From positions 1 through 64,000 of the forward strand of contig CAZAQV010000013.1 of NCBI GenBank assembly GCA_964487255.1: a DNA stretch of 64,000 bases, read 5' to 3'. Shown here piece by piece: positions 34,063 through 42,720 of the stretch (within the stretch, counting starts at the first letter, position 1; the number at the start of each line of letters is the position of its first letter). The translations under genes were made by a program, and so were the position numbers. The notes below the pieces were generated by a model. It made no database searches. It was not told the origin of the DNA and worked only from the letters and a program-made list of their open reading frames with translations. Source of the stretch: CAZAQV01 sp964487255. Lineage in GTDB: Bacteria; Myxococcota_A; Polyangia; Polyangiales; CAZAQV01.

Positions 34063-34912
34063 GATAAGGCTGCTGCATTTTAGCGACATCCACGTGCAGG
34101 CACCGGTTCGCTCGATGCGGACTCGCGAGCTTTTCTCCAAACGCGCGATCGGTCTCGGGAACCTTTGGTTGCGACGCGCAAAACGCTTCACGTCGGTCCG
34201 AGAGCGGATGGACAAAATGACCGATTTCTTCACGGAGCAGTCTCCCGATGCAGTTATCTGCACTGGCGATGTGACGACCGTGGGCACGCAGGCTGAGCTT
34301 CACGTCGCCGCGGACGTGTTGCGTCCGTTCACCGCCGCACCTTTCGGTCTCCATCTCGTCGCGGGCAATCACGACATCTACCTGCAGGATGTCTTACGCG
34401 ATGAACGCTTCGAACGAACTCTCGCAGAGCGTGGTTCGACACACGAGCTCGATGAAGCTGTGCGCATCCACCCGCTGCTCAGTGCGCGCCCCAACCCTCA
34501 ACCTTGGCGATCAAGTGGACGAATCGATCAACACGCCCTCACAGCCCTGCGTGAGAAACTTGAGGCGAGCCCTGAGCACGGTTGGGATATTGTGATCACC
34601 CACTACGCGCCACGCCTTGCAAGCGGCTTGCCGGACACCTTCCGACATGGACTGACCAACTTCGAAGCGCTCGAAGAAATACTACGAAACCGGCCCCGCA
34701 CGGTGCTCATGCACGGGCATATCCATCAGCGTTATTACTTAAGCGCAGAGCAAGCGTCGGTGCCGACATTTTGTGCCGGCAGTTGTACCGATGCAAAGTA
34801 CGGCGGCTTTTGGATGTACGAAGTTGACGGAAACGTCTTTCGCGCCTTCGCGGGCGAATGGTCCGACAACCGGTACGTACTGCTCGACCGACCACCGATC
34901 GAGCTGACCTAA
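34034..34912 (+). CDS. Metallophosphoesterase of the ICC/3',5'-cAMP phosphodiesterase-like family
   Basis: Calcineurin-like phosphoesterase of 292 residues with the full set of motifs: HFSDIHV (D-x-H), ICTGDVTT (GD), VAGNHDIY (GNHD), VITHYAP (H) and MHGHIHQRYY (GHxH). It probably binds two metal ions; substrate is unknown (cAMP, UDP-sugar or phosphodiester). Its ATG (34034-34036) and the first ten residues (MVATRSREEP) lie inside hairpin element copy D; the conserved domain begins directly after (IRLLHFSDIH), so no later start works. Translation initiation is therefore within the element's hairpin, which may influence its efficiency. It is followed by a convergent membrane-protein gene 9 nt away. 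Confidence 0.85.
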   Translation: MVATRSREEPIRLLHFSDIHVQAPVRSMRTRELFSKRAIGLGNLWLRRAKRFTSVRERMDKMTDFFTEQSPDAVICTGDVTTVGTQAELHVAADVLRPFTAAPFGLHLVAGNHDIYLQDVLRDERFERTLAERGSTHELDEAVRIHPLLSARPNPQPWRSSGRIDQHALTALREKLEASPEHGWDIVITHYAPRLASGLPDTFRHGLTNFEALEEILRNRPRTVLMHGHIHQRYYLSAEQASVPTFCAGSCTDAKYGGFWMYEVDGNVFRAFAGEWSDNRYVLLDRPPIELT

Positions 34913-34921
34913 GAAAGGGGG

Positions 34922-36013
34922 CTAGTTCGCCAGCGCGGCGACTTCGCTCAGGCCCTTTTCGAGCTGCCCTTGCACCTCGATGGTTTTGGCCGTGATGCTC
35001 TTGAGCTCCATGACATCTGCAAGGTACTGGCTATACGCGCTGAGCTCTTGGCTGACAACGCCCTGACTCTTTCCGGCGTTGACAAGAATGACCACGTCGG
35101 ATGACTTTTCTGGTAGGTCACCGCCCGAGTAAACCTGCTTCTCAACAATGTTGGGTGAGCGAACAGAAGCCGAAACGAAAGCCTTGTCTCCTTCGACTTT
35201 CATGACGTAAACGAGGTTGCAGCGCAGGTCTTCTCCACTCCTTACGGGCACGCACGCCGTTGCCGCCATGGTGGGCGCTTTACCGGCAGCCTCTTTGATG
35301 GCTTCTTGCTTCTTGTCGCCCATCACGCTGCGCGCAAGGCTTGGGATCTTATCCCACATCCTGTTGACGTTATTGTAGTAGTCAAAGAGCTGGTCCGGCA
35401 CGCCCGTTGGGAACGCAAGGTAACGTCGGTTGTAGAACTCGTTGGCCGTAAACGGCTTTTTGAGCTGGTTGAGTTCTTCAATGGATTTGAGATCGATGCT
35501 GGGTTTTCCGTTGGCTCCGGTCGCCGCCTGAAGGACCTTGTCGATCAGCGTTTGGGCTTTGTTCACAGTGTCCGTCGCCTCACGAACGGACTCATAAATT
35601 TCTTTACCGTCATTGACAGCAAGGTTGAACTGAGAGCGATCGGAGGCGCCTGAACCAATACCCCAGCCCACCCCGATACCCACGACGGCGCCGATTGCAA
35701 TGGCGATGACCAAAAGCTTGGTTCGGGAACCATGCGCGGCGTCCGCTTCTTGGATGGAGGCCTCGTCGACGACGATGCGCATCTCTTGCTGAGGAGGCAT
35801 GCTGCGACCGCCCTGTGACGAGAATGGGCGTGGTGCAACGCTCGCACCGGGTCCAATCGGTGGAACCGGGGTCGGAACGCGTCCGCCCTCTGTGCCCGTC
35901 GGACCTGCCGCAGGTACCGGTGCGCCATCCGCGCTCGCTCCACCGGCCGCACCGCGTCCAAGGCGGGCCTTTAGGTCCTTGATCTTTTTGGGCTTATTGC
36001 TGGTATCCGGCAT
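34922..36013 (-). CDS. Single-pass membrane protein of unknown function
   Basis: A 363-residue protein. An N-terminal basic stretch (KKIKDLKARLGRGAAGG) precedes a Gly/Pro/Ala-rich linker (residues 20-90), and one transmembrane helix (LLVIAIAIGAVVGIGVGWGIG) lies at about 98-120. The C-terminal 240 residues are predicted outside, helical with alternating charged surfaces (coiled-coil-like) and two cysteines (ACVPV, RCNLV). I do not recognise the family; similar linker-TM layouts occur in many myxobacterial proteins. It is followed upstream by a 377-bp gene-free zone rich in repeat remnants. Confidence 0.65.
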   Translation of the reverse strand: MPDTSNKPKKIKDLKARLGRGAAGGASADGAPVPAAGPTGTEGGRVPTPVPPIGPGASVAPRPFSSQGGRSMPPQQEMRIVVDEASIQEADAAHGSRTKLLVIAIAIGAVVGIGVGWGIGSGASDRSQFNLAVNDGKEIYESVREATDTVNKAQTLIDKVLQAATGANGKPSIDLKSIEELNQLKKPFTANEFYNRRYLAFPTGVPDQLFDYYNNVNRMWDKIPSLARSVMGDKKQEAIKEAAGKAPTMAATACVPVRSGEDLRCNLVYVMKVEGDKAFVSASVRSPNIVEKQVYSGGDLPEKSSDVVILVNAGKSQGVVSQELSAYSQYLADVMELKSITAKTIEVQGQLEKGLSEVAALAN

Positions 36014-36060
36014 GGGCGGAACCGTATCGTAGCCACCGACGAAGTCAAGACTGTACTATT

Positions 36061-36334
36061 GGCTCTTCGCTAGGGTTTCTGCGTAGTAACGATTTTGCAG
36101 CTAGCAGGATGAGGCCAGCAAGATGGAGAGCCGACGTGCTAGCCGCACGGCCGGCTTGGAGCGAGCGTGAGCCGAAGAACCATGGACATGGCGACTCCTC
36201 GAAACACCGCTCATCGCAGGAGGGCTAGCGCTCTACTGCTGGCTCTTCGCCTCTCGCTCGATTCAAATCGCACTGCAATTAGCACTGCTCTTTTCGGTCT
36301 CGCTGGCCTCATCGCGTAACTACCGGCTCTTCGC
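36061..36334. repeat. Cluster of decayed hairpin elements
   Basis: Within the 377-bp gap before the hydrolase gene, GGCTCTTCGC occurs at 36061, 36241 and 36325. The one at 36241 reaches GCCTCATCGC at 36307-36316, giving a full-length 76-bp spacing like the good copies, with a degenerate loop (TGC-AATTA-GCA). The first shares GATTTTGCAGCTAGCA with copy A. A reverse fragment (GCGTGAGCCGAAGAACC) lies at about 36164-36180. No gene is seen in this stretch. Confidence 0.6.
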
Positions 36335-36390
36335 CAACAACCATTGGCTTTTCCTCGTTCTCGCTGAGCTATCCTTGTTACAATCATCCC

Positions 36391-37266
36391 GTGGACGCAC
36401 TCGGACTTAAGACCGTACCCGCCCAAGCCGACGACGGCGTACCACTGATGGCAAAGGCGGGCGGGTCACTGACCGAACCGCCTGTATTCTTTCTCAATGG
36501 GCTCGGCGGCAGCTGGCATGCGTACAAGCACCAGATCGAACACTTTGCGCGCGCTCATCGCGTGATCGCCTGGGACTACCGTGGAACCTATCAATCGCCA
36601 GCGCCCCCACAGAGCCGCTTGGACGTTCGTCGCCACGCAGAAGACGCACTCGCAGTGCTCGATGCGGCAGCAGCAGAAGGACCCGTGCACGTGGTCGGCT
36701 GGTCACTCGGCGTACAAGTCGCCGTTGAACTCTACAGCCTCGCTCCGGAGCGCTTCTCCAAACTTGTGCTCATCGGAGGTGTCGCAGGACGCACCTGGGA
36801 GACGCTCCCAATCGCAGCACTATCTAAACGAATCATGCCGACGGCGCTCCGTTTCGCACGACGCCGCCACCAACTCGCGGAAGGCATTGTTGCGAGGGCA
36901 TCGCGCGCCCCCGAGCTCTTGGTGTGGGCGAAGACTTTAGGTTTCGTGGCCGAAGAGCTCGACGCCGAACTGTGGGCCGAGCTTGCAGAAGGCTTCATCA
37001 ACCTCAACATGAAAGACTACCTGCATATCATGGAGGAGCTCGGCAACCATGACGCGTGGCACGTGCTTCCCACCATTGACGTCCCAACACTCGTGATCAC
37101 GGGCGATCGCGACCGTTTCACGCCACGAAAAGCCGCGGAGCGCATGGTTCGCGAAATCCCAAATGCCGAGTTCATGTTGGTCCCAGGCGGCACGCACTAC
37201 GTCGCCGCAGAATTTCCTAGCCTTATCAACCTACGGATCGAGAAGTTCCTAGAAGAAACTGCGTGA
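36391..37266 (+). CDS. Alpha/beta-hydrolase
   Basis: A 291-residue alpha/beta-hydrolase fold enzyme, GTG start at 36391. Seen: FFLNGLGGSWHAYKHQ (HGxG-like oxyanion loop), nucleophile elbow GWSLGVQ (Ser about 94), an acid in ITGDRDRF and the histidine in GGTHYV. A helical cap domain separates core strands 6 and 7 (about residues 130-210). The substrate is unknown; similar enzymes act on esters, lactones, haloacids or menaquinone intermediates. Its TGA overlaps the GTG of trpG, so it heads the trpGDC operon; a link to tryptophan or anthranilate metabolism is possible but unproven. Confidence 0.85.
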   Translation: MDALGLKTVPAQADDGVPLMAKAGGSLTEPPVFFLNGLGGSWHAYKHQIEHFARAHRVIAWDYRGTYQSPAPPQSRLDVRRHAEDALAVLDAAAAEGPVHVVGWSLGVQVAVELYSLAPERFSKLVLIGGVAGRTWETLPIAALSKRIMPTALRFARRRHQLAEGIVARASRAPELLVWAKTLGFVAEELDAELWAELAEGFINLNMKDYLHIMEELGNHDAWHVLPTIDVPTLVITGDRDRFTPRKAAERMVREIPNAEFMLVPGGTHYVAAEFPSLINLRIEKFLEETA

Positions 37267-37841
37267 TCTACCTCATCGACAACTACGACTCCTTTACGCA
37301 CAACTTGGCTCAGTTGTTCTGGATGGAGGGTTGCGCCGACCTACGGATCGAACGCAATGACCACATCACAGCGGAAGCTGTCATCGCGGCAAAACCGCGT
37401 GCGATTGTCATCTCGCCCGGCCCTGGAAGACCCGAGGACGCCGGGATCTCGCAGACGCTTATCCTTCAGGCCGCCGAGCGCGGGGTTCCGGTCCTGGGCG
37501 TGTGCTTGGGACACCAAGCGATCGCCAACGTTTTCGGTGGTGAGGTAACCTACGCACCGACCCTGATGCACGGAAAAACGTCGTTCATAAACCATAACGG
37601 CCAAGGACTGTTCGTCGGTCTTCACTCTCCACTGACGGTTGCGCGTTACCATTCGCTGGTGGTCAACCCCGCAAAGCTGCCCAAGGAACTCACTGTCGAC
37701 GCCAAAACGGACGACGGTGTCTTGATGGCAGTGCGTCACTGCAGTCACCGCATTTATGGCGTCCAGTTCCACCCGGAGTCGTTTATCAGCCAACACGGCG
37801 CATCGATGATTCGAAACTTTCTCAAGGAAGCTCAGGTATGA
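37263..37841 (+). CDS. trpG: Anthranilate synthase glutamine-amidotransferase subunit
   Basis: Glutaminase subunit of anthranilate (or aminodeoxychorismate) synthase, 192 residues. The start MIYLIDNYDSFTHNLAQ is family-typical; GTG is overlapped with the hydrolase stop. The class I amidotransferase triad is visible: cysteine in VLGVCLGHQAIA, histidine and glutamate in VQFHPESF. It supplies ammonia from glutamine to TrpE. No trpE is in the window, and PabA-like dual use cannot be excluded. Operon order: hydrolase, trpG, trpD, trpC, all with 4-nt overlaps (ATGA or GTGA). Confidence 0.93.
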   Translation: MIYLIDNYDSFTHNLAQLFWMEGCADLRIERNDHITAEAVIAAKPRAIVISPGPGRPEDAGISQTLILQAAERGVPVLGVCLGHQAIANVFGGEVTYAPTLMHGKTSFINHNGQGLFVGLHSPLTVARYHSLVVNPAKLPKELTVDAKTDDGVLMAVRHCSHRIYGVQFHPESFISQHGASMIRNFLKEAQV

Positions 37842-38860
37842 CACGGGACCCGAAACAAAACATCCAGCGTGCCATCGAAGGCCACGCCCTTTCCGAAGAA
37901 CAAATGTTCGACACGATGAACTGGATATTGAGCGGCAACGCCTCCGAGGTGATGATCAGCGCACTTGCGGTCGCTCTGCGCGTTCGTGGCATCACCCCAC
38001 GAGAGCTCGCGGCCGCGGCTCGCGCCATGCGAAGCGCTTGTCGCAGGATGGACTTTGAGGTGGACGGTCCACTGGTCGACACCTGCGGCACGGGCGGGGA
38101 TGGCTCCGGCTCGTTCAACATTTCCACTGTTTCCGCCATCGTAATTGCCGCGTGTGGAGCGAAGGTCGCGAAGCACGGAAACCGCGCGGTCTCCTCAAAA
38201 TGTGGAAGCGCCGATTTGCTTGAGGCACTCGACGTTCGGCTCGACGTTCGCGACGACACACTGCAGCGCTGTATCTCGGAGCACGGTATCGCGTTTCTAT
38301 TCGCGCCCGGGCACCACGGCGCGCTCAAACACGCCGCGCCGGTCCGCAAAGAACTCGGGGTTCGCACCTTCTTCAACATGCTGGGCCCTCTTTGCAATCC
38401 CGCCGGTGCAACCCACCAACTGGTCGGCGTCTACGACGCTTCACTCTGCACGGTGTTCGCCGAAGTGCTCGGCAGCATCGGCGTCGAAGGCGCATGGGTC
38501 GTGCACGGAGCAGGTGGCCTGGACGAGGTCTCCCCCTACGGGCCGACGAAAGTTGCGACCTGGGATGGTGCAAACGTCGAAGAACACACGGTCTCGCCGT
38601 CCGACTTTGGTCTCGAGCCCCTTCCCGAGGGTGCGATCGCGGGCGGTGACGCCGCCGAGAATGCGGCCATCACGCGCACGTTGTTCGAAGGCACGGCGAG
38701 TCCTTATCGGACCGCGGTCGTGCTCAACGCGGCGGCAGCTTTGTGCGCTGCCGGACTCTCGGACGACCCCAAAGACGCTGCCAACCGTTGTGCCGAGGCC
38801 ATCGATTCGGGGCGCGCGCGTGACCTTCTGCAAGCCTGGGCTGACTGCACCTCGTCGTGA
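37838..38860 (+). CDS. trpD: Anthranilate phosphoribosyltransferase
   Basis: A 340-residue enzyme that joins anthranilate to PRPP. Signature: DTCGTGGDGSGSFNISTVSA (glycine loop that binds PRPP), VAKHGNRAVSS, and FLFAPGHHGALKHAAPVR, LGPLCNPAGA, where substrate contacts are found. It overlaps trpG and trpC by 4 nt at each end. Length equals the family norm. Only the phosphoribosyl-transferase domain is present; it is not fused to trpG as in enterobacteria. Confidence 0.95.
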   Translation: MTRDPKQNIQRAIEGHALSEEQMFDTMNWILSGNASEVMISALAVALRVRGITPRELAAAARAMRSACRRMDFEVDGPLVDTCGTGGDGSGSFNISTVSAIVIAACGAKVAKHGNRAVSSKCGSADLLEALDVRLDVRDDTLQRCISEHGIAFLFAPGHHGALKHAAPVRKELGVRTFFNMLGPLCNPAGATHQLVGVYDASLCTVFAEVLGSIGVEGAWVVHGAGGLDEVSPYGPTKVATWDGANVEEHTVSPSDFGLEPLPEGAIAGGDAAENAAITRTLFEGTASPYRTAVVLNAAAALCAAGLSDDPKDAANRCAEAIDSGRARDLLQAWADCTSS

Positions 38861-39657
38861 GCGTCCTTGAGCAAATCTTAGCGCGCAAACGACGCGAAGT
38901 TGAGCGCTGGAAAACGCGGGCGGAAGCGTTGCTCTCCAGCGGAGAAGTGCAACACAAGCCGCTCGATGTGCCCGCACTTCTCCGTAAAGCGCCCGGCGCG
39001 GCCGCGCACGTCATCGCAGAAATTAAGTTTCGCTCGCCGAGCGCCGGCGTAATCCGTCGACACGATACGGGCGCGGTGGTCAACATCGCACGAGCCTACT
39101 GCGACGGTGGCGCAACCATGCTTTCTGTCCTCGCAGACGGGCCGGGTTTCGGAGGTTCGATTGCCAACGTCGCACGCGTCCGCAATGCCGTGTCCTCGCC
39201 AATCCTTTTTAAGGAGTTTGTTCTTGACGCTGTTCAACTCGATCTCGCGCGCTGGGCGGGCGCCGATGCAGTTCTGCTTCTGGTTAACGCGTTGAGCCGA
39301 GACGCCCTGCACGAACTGGTCGAGGGCTGTCGCTCGCGTGCTCTTTGGCCACTCGTGGAAGCTGCAAACCAACGCGAACTTGAGGCCGCACTTGAGACGA
39401 GCGCCGCGCTTGTCGGCATCAACGCACGCGACCTCCACACCTTCTCGGTCGATCCGACGCAGGCAGATCATCTTAGCGCTCAAATTCCAACGGATCGCGT
39501 CGCCGTTACAATGAGCGGCGTGCGTGACAAAGCGCGGTTCGAGCAGGTCTCATCCAGTCGCGCCGACGCCGTGCTCATCGGAGAGGGCTTGATGCGAGCA
39601 GCGGACCCCACCGCCGTTCTAAGGTCTTGGCGCGGCAAGCTGCGGCGGGGCACTTGA
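38857..39657 (+). CDS. trpC: Indole-3-glycerol-phosphate synthase
   Basis: TIM-barrel enzyme of 266 residues that closes the indole ring from carboxyphenylaminodeoxyribulose phosphate. Seen: the N-terminal lead (LEQILARKRREV), HVIAEIKFRSPSAG (Lys/Glu catalytic strand 1), SPILFKEFVLDAVQLD (catalytic Lys on strand 3), LVGINARDLHTF and VAVTMSGVRDKA. The GTG start overlaps trpD. The last 39 bp run into the 3' end of the convergent pilS gene, so the two genes share coding DNA on opposite strands. Confidence 0.94.
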   Translation: MSVLEQILARKRREVERWKTRAEALLSSGEVQHKPLDVPALLRKAPGAAAHVIAEIKFRSPSAGVIRRHDTGAVVNIARAYCDGGATMLSVLADGPGFGGSIANVARVRNAVSSPILFKEFVLDAVQLDLARWAGADAVLLLVNALSRDALHELVEGCRSRALWPLVEAANQRELEAALETSAALVGINARDLHTFSVDPTQADHLSAQIPTDRVAVTMSGVRDKARFEQVSSSRADAVLIGEGLMRAADPTAVLRSWRGKLRRGT

Positions 39658-41289
39658 AGTGCGGTGCATCGGAAACGTGACACGAAAAGTCGTACCTTCT
39701 CCGACCTGACTATCGAACTCGATTTCCCCGTCGTGCGCACGCACGATCTGACGCGCAAGCGCGAGACCAATCCCGACGCCCTGTGCGCGGCCTGAGTAGA
39801 ACGCTTCGAAAAGTTTTCCGCGTGAGGCTTGGTCGATCCCCGACCCAGAGTCCGCGACTTCCAAGATGGCGCTCCCTCCCTCTTCTTTGCACCGTAGCAC
39901 GACGCTTTGCCCCGCGGACGAAGCCTGAACGGCGTTCTTGACGAGATTCCACACGACCTGACGAATCTGCCCTTCGTCCGCAAATACGCTGATCGGCACG
40001 GAATCCTCTGACAGTTTGATCTCAACATCGGTCGCTCGTCCGAGTCCACGCGAGGCCATGCTGGCAACCTCGTCGAGCACTTTGAGAAGGTCGATCCGCG
40101 TGCGAGCCGGCTCACGCGGCTGGGCGACGTCGAGCATGGTTGAAACGAGGCTGGCGAGACGCTCGCTTTCCTCAAGCACCATCGACAAGAGTTTTCGATC
40201 CTCCTCAGCCAGGTCGGGAGAGCTCGCCACCATCTCCACCGAACCCGAAATTGATGAAAGGGGATTTCGTATTTCGTGCGCGAGCCCGGCGGCCAACCGA
40301 CCGAGCGTTGCCAGCCGCTCCGCGGCTGCAGCTTTGTTTCGAAGCGCTTCGATTTCGGTCAGGTCTTGAAATGTCACAAGCACCCCGTGGTGGCTTCCAT
40401 CGGGTCCCAGCAGCTCAGTCCTTGAAAAACCGACCGGAAAATCGGAACCATCGTGACGCTTGCCAATCGCCTGGGAGCGAGGCGACTCGACTTCGCTGTC
40501 TTCGCCGATGTAATTGCTGATCGGTTTACCGATCAGCGCTGGAGGCGCGGCCCCCAAAATCCGAGCCGCTGCTGGGTTTAGGGTCTCAATCTGGCCCACT
40601 TCGTCCGTCGTGATGATGCCCGAGGTAATACTGCGAACAATGTGATCGTTGAGGTGACCGAGTTTCTCAGCTTCTTCCTCCACGCGCGCCAGTGCTCCAC
40701 CCGTCGCGCGAACACGTTGCGCCAATGTGGCAGCCAACACGCTGACCGCAATCAGGGCCACAGAACTGCGAGCCACCACGATCATGCTCGATGTCTCCTG
40801 CCACGCATAAACCTCGAAAGGTTGGTCCGGCGGATGCGGCCACCAAGCGAGGCCGGTGCCCACAGCCACGACGACGTAGAGCGCGACCGCGGCCAGCGAC
40901 GTCACAACGGTCACGCCCGGTGTGAGAATGAGGGCGGCCATGAGCACCTGCACACCGTACACAGATACGAAGGCCGAAGACGCCCCACCCGTCAGGTAGA
41001 CGATGGCACTCGTCAGCGCGAGGTCGAACACGACGTGCGCGATACCGTGCTGCTGAACGGTCCCCCCGAGTGGCAAAAGGATGGCAAACAAGAGTGACGC
41101 CGCATAGGTCGCGGCGATGAGCGACGAGAGAACGAGGGGGGTAAAGGTCATCCCGCCTGCTTGGATCTGAAGCCCTTGCCACAGTGTGGCGCCGAGAAGC
41201 AACGTCGCGACCACCAATCGTCCGAGCATGAACCAGAGCAGCCTTCGCGTCGCGACCGCTCCTTCTGTGTCGGACCAGGTCGTCGTCAC
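39619..41289 (-). CDS. pilS: PilS-like sensor histidine kinase
   Basis: Two-component sensor kinase of 556 residues. Six hydrophobic segments form the N-terminal membrane domain (to about residue 200), followed by a PAS domain (IVRSITSGIITTDEVGQIETLNPAA..). The kinase core has the H-box GLAHEIRNPLSSISG, the N-box VWNLVKNAVQ, and G-boxes ADSGSGI and GVGIGLALAR. This layout, with pilC and pilT upstream, matches PilS, which in Pseudomonas and Myxococcus controls pilA through the sigma-54 regulator PilR. No pilR or pilA lies here; the gene instead ends inside the 3' end of trpC. 163 nt with two hairpins separate it from pilC. Confidence 0.85.
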   Translation of the reverse strand: MTTTWSDTEGAVATRRLLWFMLGRLVVATLLLGATLWQGLQIQAGGMTFTPLVLSSLIAATYAASLLFAILLPLGGTVQQHGIAHVVFDLALTSAIVYLTGGASSAFVSVYGVQVLMAALILTPGVTVVTSLAAVALYVVVAVGTGLAWWPHPPDQPFEVYAWQETSSMIVVARSSVALIAVSVLAATLAQRVRATGGALARVEEEAEKLGHLNDHIVRSITSGIITTDEVGQIETLNPAAARILGAAPPALIGKPISNYIGEDSEVESPRSQAIGKRHDGSDFPVGFSRTELLGPDGSHHGVLVTFQDLTEIEALRNKAAAAERLATLGRLAAGLAHEIRNPLSSISGSVEMVASSPDLAEEDRKLLSMVLEESERLASLVSTMLDVAQPREPARTRIDLLKVLDEVASMASRGLGRATDVEIKLSEDSVPISVFADEGQIRQVVWNLVKNAVQASSAGQSVVLRCKEEGGSAILEVADSGSGIDQASRGKLFEAFYSGRAQGVGIGLALARQIVRAHDGEIEFDSQVGEGTTFRVTFPMHRTSSAPPQLAAPRP

Positions 41290-41364
41290 TAGGTCAGTCC
41301 ATGTGCATGTCGGGTGTGTGTCCCCTGGCGGTTAATGAAAGCGTGGCTCAAGATCGGGGGGAGG

Positions 41365-41387
41365 TTGAGGGGGAACTCCCCCCTCAA
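41365..41387 (-). promoter_or_regulatory. Hairpin in the pilC-pilS gap
   Basis: Perfect 9-bp arms TTGAGGGGG (41365-41373) and CCCCCTCAA (41379-41387) with a 5-nt loop. No U-run follows on the pilC-to-pilS strand, so it is more likely an mRNA-processing or attenuating structure than a simple terminator. Confidence 0.5.
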
Positions 41388-41412
41388 ATTGATAGGAAGC
41401 GGAATGTGCACG

Positions 41413-41433
41413 TTTTTTGGTATCTCCAAAAAA
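41413..41433 (-). promoter_or_regulatory. A/T-rich hairpin after pilC
   Basis: TTTTTTGG (41413-41420) and CCAAAAAA (41426-41433) around TATCT, extended with partial pairing (GTG with CAC). It lies 20 nt downstream of the pilC stop. It could be a bidirectional weak terminator. Confidence 0.4.
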
Positions 41434-41452
41434 TGTGGACTGAACGCGTTCA

Positions 41453-42667
41453 CTAGTTCGCGCTGATGGAGTTCGCGAGGTCGAAGATAGGCATGTACAT
41501 GGCGATCAAGATGAAACCGACCATGCCGCCGATCACGACCATCATGATTGGCTCCAACATCGAGGTCAACGCGGCGACCGCAACGTCAACTTCTTCTTCG
41601 TAGAAGTCTGCGATCTTGCTGAGCATCTGGTCGAGCGCACCGGTCTGCTCACCGACGCCGATCATCTGCACAACCATCGGCGGAAAAACCCCGGTTTCCA
41701 TAAGAGGTTCGGCCATGGTGCGGCCCTCGCGGACGCGGTCTGCGGTCTGGTTAATGGCTGCCTCGACCACGACATTGCCCGCAGTTTTAGCCACGATCGC
41801 CATGGCATCGAGGATCGGAACACCTGAGGTGAGAAGCGTGCCCAGGGTGCGTGTAAAACGCGCGACGGCAATCTTACGCATGACAGGCCCGATGATGGGC
41901 GCTTTGAGAAACAGCCGATGCCAGAACTCTTTACCGCCCACCGTGCGATAGCTGTACGAGACGCCAGCTACGATGCCGATTACCGCCAGGATGATCCAGT
42001 GAAGGTTGCCGATCGTGAAGTTTGACATGGTAATGACCATCTGCGTCACAGCGGGGAGCTGCCCGGCGCCCATGTCTTTGAACATGTTCTCGAACGCGGG
42101 GATAACCCACGTCAGCAAGATAAAGAGCACGATGATCGCCACACACATGACGCCGATCGGGTAGACCATGGCGCTCTTCACTTGGCGCTTGAGTTTGACG
42201 CGCTTTTCAATGTAGACGGCCAGGCGCTGTAAAATCGTATCAAGAATACCGCCTTGCTCACCTGCATCGATGAGGTTGACGAACAGCTCATCGAACACCT
42301 TGGGGTGTCGCGACAACGCGTGGGAGAAGGTCGTGCCCTGCTCGACCGTGTTCTTGACGTCTTTGAGGATCTTGTTGAAGGCCTGGTTGTCGCCCTGCGT
42401 CGCGAGGATATCGAGACATTGAACAAGCGGCAGACCCGCATCGATCATGGTTGCAAACTGACGGACGAAAACGACCAGTTCCTTCTCGGAGACAGGCGCG
42501 CCAAACGAGAGTGAAATATCCTTGGGCTTCTTTTTGACTTTGACCGGGTCAAGGTGTTGCTGACGCAGACGGTTCTCGACCGCCTCCATATTGTCAGCCT
42601 CCATCACGCCTTTTTCGACGCGACCATTGGCTCCCCTAGCCTCCCAGGCAAACTCTGCCATCGACAA
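41453..42667 (-). CDS. pilC: Type IV pilus inner-membrane platform protein PilC
   Basis: Polytopic assembly-platform protein of 404 residues. It holds two T2SS_F domains (cytoplasmic helical bundles): FVRQFATMIDAGLPLVQCLDI in two parts and ARFTRTLGTLLTSGVPILDAM, each followed by GGILDTILQRLA or GALDQMLSKIADFYEEEV, and three to four membrane helices. It relays the motor ATPases PilB and PilT to the growing pilus. It lies 53 nt downstream of pilT in the same direction. Confidence 0.95.
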   Translation of the reverse strand: MSMAEFAWEARGANGRVEKGVMEADNMEAVENRLRQQHLDPVKVKKKPKDISLSFGAPVSEKELVVFVRQFATMIDAGLPLVQCLDILATQGDNQAFNKILKDVKNTVEQGTTFSHALSRHPKVFDELFVNLIDAGEQGGILDTILQRLAVYIEKRVKLKRQVKSAMVYPIGVMCVAIIVLFILLTWVIPAFENMFKDMGAGQLPAVTQMVITMSNFTIGNLHWIILAVIGIVAGVSYSYRTVGGKEFWHRLFLKAPIIGPVMRKIAVARFTRTLGTLLTSGVPILDAMAIVAKTAGNVVVEAAINQTADRVREGRTMAEPLMETGVFPPMVVQMIGVGEQTGALDQMLSKIADFYEEEVDVAVAALTSMLEPIMMVVIGGMVGFILIAMYMPIFDLANSISAN

Positions 42668-42720
42668 AGTTTATCGGAGCCTACGGACAGGCGTCAAAGT
42701 ATTGCGACACGCGTCGCCGA

